Shown piece by piece: positions 61,084-64,000 of a stretch of 64,000 nt of DNA (positions are counted from its first letter, which is position 1; every line of letters starts with the position of its first letter). The DNA comes from Lysobacter sp. Root76 (GTDB taxonomy: Bacteria; Pseudomonadota; Gammaproteobacteria; Xanthomonadales; Xanthomonadaceae), in the NCBI RefSeq assembly GCF_001428685.1, contig NZ_LMIK01000005.1, positions 329,224 through 393,223 on the forward strand, written 5' to 3'. A program made the position numbers and the translations under genes. The notes beneath the pieces were generated by a model. That model searched no databases. It was not told where the DNA came from and was given only the letters and a program-made list of their open reading frames with translations.

Positions 61084-61207
61084 TCGCGACAGATGCAACG
61101 TCTGTCGCTGATCTCTCCCTCCCCTGGAGTGATCCCGGAGCGAAGGCCCCTCCCCAGGTCCCGCTCCACCAGCCCCGCCGGCCCCCCCTGCCTGCGGGGC
61201 TTTTTAT
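61084..61207 (+). ncRNA. sX13-like C-rich small RNA downstream of polA
   Basis: About 115-125 nt between a -10-like TATAGG (61078-61083) and a terminator. The 5' end forms a stem GCGACAGA/TCTGTCGC (61086-61093 and 61101-61108) with a 7-nt loop. Then come C-rich stretches, CTCCCTCCCCTGG, GGCCCCTCCCCAGG and GGCCCCCCC, which fall in or next to predicted loops. As I recall it, Xanthomonas sX13 is an Hfq-independent sRNA of about 115 nt with C-rich loops, encoded next to polA, and it pairs with G-rich leaders. Place, length and C-rich loops match; identity is by recall, not by alignment. No open frame with a start and ribosome site fits here. Confidence 0.7.
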
Positions 61208-61209
61208 TT
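61171..61209 (+). terminator. Rho-independent terminator of the sRNA
   Basis: AGCCCCGC ... GCGGGGCT stem (61171-61178 and 61194-61201) with a C-rich loop, then TTTTATTT. Points rightward and ends the sRNA; it lies 200 bp after polA and could also stop read-through from it. Confidence 0.85.
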
Positions 61210-61474
61210 GCGCCGCAGAAAGTCTCGCGCCGGCGCCGCCGCAGCGCACACCTTCGGGGCGAGATTCTGTGCGACTAAATCGGGCTGTCTCGTTCCCTCG
61301 GCCTGCGGGATCCGAGCGGCGGAATGCCGCGCCCTGCCGTCGCGTCGGCGGCGGTCGGGCTCAGGCACGGCCCGATCGCGGCCGGGCTCGCCGTACCTGC
61401 GCACTGGATCCACACCCGCGCTGCCCGCCGCTCGGCCACAATCGCAGCCATCCCCGCCGCAGGAGTCCGTGCCC

Positions 61475-61957
61475 ATGTCCGACGCCTTCGACCTGTCGAT
61501 GCCGTGGTGGCATTACCTGCTGCGCGCCTGCGTCGTGTATTTCGTGTTGCTGGTGATGATCCGCGTATCGGGCAAGCGTTCGATGGGGCAGTTCACCTCG
61601 TTCGACATGCTGCTGGTCGTGCTGCTGGGCAACGCGGTGCAGAACGCGTTGCTGGGCACCGACACCACGGTCGGCGGCGGCCTGATCCTGGCCGCGACCC
61701 TGATCGCCTTGAACTGGGGAGTGGGCTACGTGAGTTCGCGCAGCGACCGCGCCGAGCGCCTGTTCGAAGGCGTGCCGGTGGTGCTGGCGCGCGACGGCCA
61801 TGTCTATCGCGAAGTACTGAGGCGCGAACTGGTCAGCCGCGCCGATTTCCACAAGGCGATGCGCGAGAACGATTGCGCCGAGGTCGACCATATCGGTCTG
61901 GCGACGCTCGAGACCAACGGCCACATCACGATTCTGCGCAGGGGCGATCGGGTCTAG
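61475..61957 (+). CDS. DUF421 family membrane protein
   Basis: A 160-residue protein with three N-terminal helices (about 11-30, 42-60 and 65-83) and a soluble YetF-like domain (about 88-158). IRVSGKRSMGQFTSFDMLLVVLLGNAVQN (about 30-58) is the DUF421 signature; GVPVVLARDGHV and LRRELVSRADF start the soluble part. Function unknown. AGGAG ten bases before the ATG at 61475. The 265 bp between the upstream terminator and this gene hold a weak inverted repeat (61216-61275) but no gene I can support. Confidence 0.88.
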   Translation: MSDAFDLSMPWWHYLLRACVVYFVLLVMIRVSGKRSMGQFTSFDMLLVVLLGNAVQNALLGTDTTVGGGLILAATLIALNWGVGYVSSRSDRAERLFEGVPVVLARDGHVYREVLRRELVSRADFHKAMRENDCAEVDHIGLATLETNGHITILRRGDRV

Positions 61958-61990
61958 CGCATTCGTGATGGCGTCGTGGGCGGCGCGACG

Positions 61991-62100
61991 CGGTCGCGGC
62001 TTACGCCGCTCCTACCCCAAGGCCGCGCTTCCAGCAGGCGCAGCGGCGTGAGCCGCCGCGCCGAAGCCTCGCTTCCTGTGGGAGCGGCGTAAGCCGCGAT
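61991..62100. repeat. Two half-elements of the palindromic repeat, outward order
   Basis: A right-type arm (GGTCGCGGCTTACGCCGCTC, 61991-62010, then CTACCCC) is followed 60 bp later by a left-type arm (GTGGGAGCGGCGTAAGCCGC, 62079-62098). The usual order is left then right. They can still pair with each other. They lie in the convergent gap between the DUF421 gene and hemF. Confidence 0.75.
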
Positions 62101-62137
62101 CGCGAAACCGCGCGTGCTGCGAAAGCCGCGGCCGGTC

Positions 62138-63052
62138 CTAGACCGCCGCTTCGCCCAGCCAATCCCGCGGCACCAGATACTCGGCCAGCCTGGCCTCGTC
62201 GCTGCCGGCTTCCGGCACGTAGCCGTATTCCCAGCGCACCAGCGGCGGCAGGCTCATCAGGATCGACTCGGTGCGCCCGCCCGACTGCAGGCCGAACAGG
62301 GTGCCGCGGTCCAGCACCAGATTGAATTCGACGTAGCGGCCGCGCCGGTACAGCTGGAACTGGCGCTCGCGCTCGCCGTAGGGCGTGTCGCGGCGGCGTT
62401 CGACCAGCGGCAGGTAGGCGTCGAGGAAACCGTCGCCGACTGCGCGCTGGTAGGCGAAGTCGCGTTCGAAATCGCCGTGCAGGTCGTCGAAGAACAGGCC
62501 GCCGACGCCACGGGTTTCGTTGCGGTGCTTGAGGAAGAAGTACTCGTCGCACCAACGCTTATGCGCGGCGTAGCGCTCGGCACCGCCGAACGGTTCGCAC
62601 AGCTCGCGCGCGGTGCGGTGCCAGTGCCGCACGTCTTCGTCGAAAGGGTAGAACGGGGTCAGGTCGAAGCCGCCGCCGAACCACCAGGCCACCGTCTGGC
62701 CGTCGCGGACCGCATGGAAGTGGCGCACGTTGGCGTGGGTGGTCGGCAGGTAGGGATTGTTCGGATGGAACACCAGCGACACGCCGACCGCGCGCCAGGA
62801 CGCGCCGGCGAGTTCCGGCCGCGCCGCGGTCGCCGACGGCGGCAGCTTTGTGCCCGAGACGTCGGAGAAGCCGACCCCGGCCTGTTCGAACACGCGCCCG
62901 CCGCGCAGGATGCGGGTCCGCCCGCCGCCGCCTTCGGCGCGCTGCCACAGGTCCTCGGCGAAACGGGCGTCGCCGTCGGCCTGTTCGATGGCGGCGCAGA
63001 TGCGGTCCTGCAGGCCGGTGAGATAGTCGCGTACGCGGTCGAAATCGCTCAT
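62138..63052 (-). CDS. hemF: Coproporphyrinogen III oxidase, oxygen-dependent
   Basis: Oxidative decarboxylation of coproporphyrinogen III to protoporphyrinogen IX in heme synthesis, using O2. The 304-residue protein is full length. Landmarks: [22 protein letters not shown] (about 42-63), [16 protein letters not shown] (about 97-112), [23 protein letters not shown] (about 120-142) and [14 protein letters not shown] near 240. His at HANVRHFH and HWH are the conserved catalytic/metal residues. The ATG at 63052 starts MSDFDRV as in family members. Convergent with the DUF421 gene; monocistronic. Confidence 0.95.
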   Translation of the reverse strand: MSDFDRVRDYLTGLQDRICAAIEQADGDARFAEDLWQRAEGGGGRTRILRGGRVFEQAGVGFSDVSGTKLPPSATAARPELAGASWRAVGVSLVFHPNNPYLPTTHANVRHFHAVRDGQTVAWWFGGGFDLTPFYPFDEDVRHWHRTARELCEPFGGAERYAAHKRWCDEYFFLKHRNETRGVGGLFFDDLHGDFERDFAYQRAVGDGFLDAYLPLVERRRDTPYGERERQFQLYRRGRYVEFNLVLDRGTLFGLQSGGRTESILMSLPPLVRWEYGYVPEAGSDEARLAEYLVPRDWLGEAAV

Positions 63053-63137
63053 GGCGCGCATTCTACCGGGCCGGGCGCGCCGGCCCGGCACCGCTCGGCG
63101 AACCGCCAGAGCCGGTGCGGCTCTGGGCCGGTGCCGC

Positions 63138-63821
63138 TCAGGGCTGGGCGGCGGGCGCCACCGAGATCACGAAGTCCGAGCCGCCGTTCGCCGCGGGCTG
63201 GTGCTTCACCGTCAGCGCGATCTGCGTGTCGCAGCCCTTGAGCAGCCAGCGCTCGGTGGCGCCGGTGCCGGTCTTGGAGGCTTCCAGCACGCTGCTCTCG
63301 ATGGTGTCGAACTCAGGACAGCCATTGGCCGCGCTGCCGGCGACGATGGCCTGCTTGTAGATGTCGAAGCGCAGTTCCTGCGAGGTCCGGGTGTCGCCGC
63401 TGAACGGAATCGGCAGGCCGCTGGCGAAGGTCGACAGCGCGGCCGAGCAGGCCTCGCCGGGGTCGGCCTCGATGCCCGGCTTCAGGTTCTTGTCGAACTG
63501 GCGGCGGAAGTTGCTGCGCTGCGCGGCGGCATTGCCGCCCAGCTCCGGATAGCGGGTCAGCGCGGCGACCTGGCCGGTGGCGATGGTGACCTCACGCGGC
63601 GCGCGCCACTGCGCGTAGGCGGCCTGCAGCCGGTCGATGCCGGCATACCCCTGGGCCCGGCACTCGGCGATGATGGCCTCGCGCATCAGCGAGGTGGTGA
63701 AGGTGCGCAGCGCGACCTGCTCCTGGTAGCCGGGCTTCGCAGCGGGCCGGTCCTGCGCGGCGGCCAGGGAAGAGACGATCAACAAAGCGGCGAGCGCGGC
63801 ACAGCGACGGATGGACTGCAA
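63138..63821 (-). CDS. Exported protein of unknown function
   Basis: A 227-residue protein with a signal peptide (1-22, ending AAA-QD). The mature protein is soluble, with Cys at about 54, 124, 167 and 197 (ECRAQ, EACSAAL, NGCPEF, KGCDTQ) that could form disulfides, and a C-terminal beta-rich part. No family is recognised. It lies 85 bp upstream of hemF on the same strand, with its own start, so it may share a transcript with it. Confidence 0.75.
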   Translation of the reverse strand: MQSIRRCAALAALLIVSSLAAAQDRPAAKPGYQEQVALRTFTTSLMREAIIAECRAQGYAGIDRLQAAYAQWRAPREVTIATGQVAALTRYPELGGNAAAQRSNFRRQFDKNLKPGIEADPGEACSAALSTFASGLPIPFSGDTRTSQELRFDIYKQAIVAGSAANGCPEFDTIESSVLEASKTGTGATERWLLKGCDTQIALTVKHQPAANGGSDFVISVAPAAQP

Positions 63822-64000
63822 GGCGATTCCCTCCTGGGTGCGGCGATGCTAGCACCGCGATGATCGTGCGCGACCAGCGCGGACCGGCGTCGTCCGCCTG
63901 CGGCAGCGTGCGTGCGCAGGCGGTCAGATCGAGCCACCGCATGTGCGAGCGCCGGGCTGCCCCACCGGCCGGCGGGGCGCGCGGCATCGCCGCGCACCCC
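63822..64000. other. Window end, no gene seen
   Basis: About 180 bp upstream of the exported unknown protein. It should contain that gene's promoter. I see no gene or clear signal. Confidence 0.4.

Noticed and set aside
61210-61474. Possible structured RNA (riboswitch-like) before the DUF421 gene
   Set aside because: Only a weak imperfect inverted repeat near 61216-61275 was found; no known riboswitch core could be matched.

Overview
The window is GC-rich chromosomal DNA from a gammaproteobacterium of the Xanthomonadaceae/Lysobacteraceae, most likely Lysobacter or a close relative. Evidence is a xanthomonadin-type aryl-polyene pigment cluster that includes a XanB2-like chorismatase, several families of long palindromic repeats between genes, a C-rich small RNA candidate directly downstream of polA (the place I recall for sX13 of Xanthomonas), and promoters that place the start codon about 7 nt after the -10 box, as expected for leaderless mRNAs. 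I see no rRNA, tRNA, CRISPR array or intact mobile element.

Layout. 1-1.74 kb: an L,D-transpeptidase gene behind two FNR/DNR-type palindromes, then a frameshifted, truncated phage-type integrase remnant; this looks like the edge of an old island. 1.8-4.1 kb: a coniferyl-aldehyde-dehydrogenase-like ALDH and a gamma-carbonic-anhydrase-like protein, divergent. 4.2-11.1 kb: a six-gene operon (RDD, SpoIIM-like, DUF4129, DUF4350, MoxR AAA+, DUF58) in which every junction is a 4-nt ATGA overlap. 11.0-11.5 kb: the 3' end of the DUF58 gene plus a palindrome is duplicated in tandem. 11.5-15.6 kb: YkgJ-type, DUF952, membrane protein, aroE, a PD40/TolB-like protein and hemB. 15.8-22.2 kb: a sulfate-uptake locus (Rrf2 regulator, DUF2292, OprO/P-type porin, Sbp, CysT, CysW, CysA), all on the minus strand. 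22.3-24.7 kb: a YejE/YejF-like ABC permease and fused double ATPase without a partner permease or binding protein.

25.5-38.8 kb is the pigment cluster: chorismatase and flavin halogenase on one strand; ACP, COG4648-type membrane protein, two hotdog dehydratases, acyltransferase, LolA-like protein, MMPL exporter and ketoreductase on the other; glycosyltransferase, chain-length factor and ketosynthase on the minus strand. The genes would load an aryl acid made from chorismate onto ACP, extend and reduce it to a polyene, and move the product to the outer membrane. No adenylate-forming ligase or thioesterase is visible in the cluster.

39-52.9 kb is mostly envelope and secretion functions: YdcF-like, XRE-cupin regulator, serine hydrolase, DUF885 peptidase with a strong terminator, Coa1-like protein, two tandem paralogues with a Cys-rich head, an overlapping GST / dipeptidyl-peptidase-IV / transglutaminase operon, UPF0114, a tiny secreted protein and a gluzincin-like peptidase. 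53-64 kb holds uvrD/rep-type helicase, a secreted metzincin-like protease, GNAT, DUF2782 lipoprotein, polA, the small RNA candidate, DUF421, hemF and a secreted hypothetical protein.

The best candidates for something under-described are the MoxR operon with its overlaps, the Rrf2-DUF2292 sulfate locus with a candidate operator, the double FNR-type promoter geometry at the L,D-transpeptidase, the unknown 161-residue gene inside the pigment cluster, and the sRNA downstream of polA.
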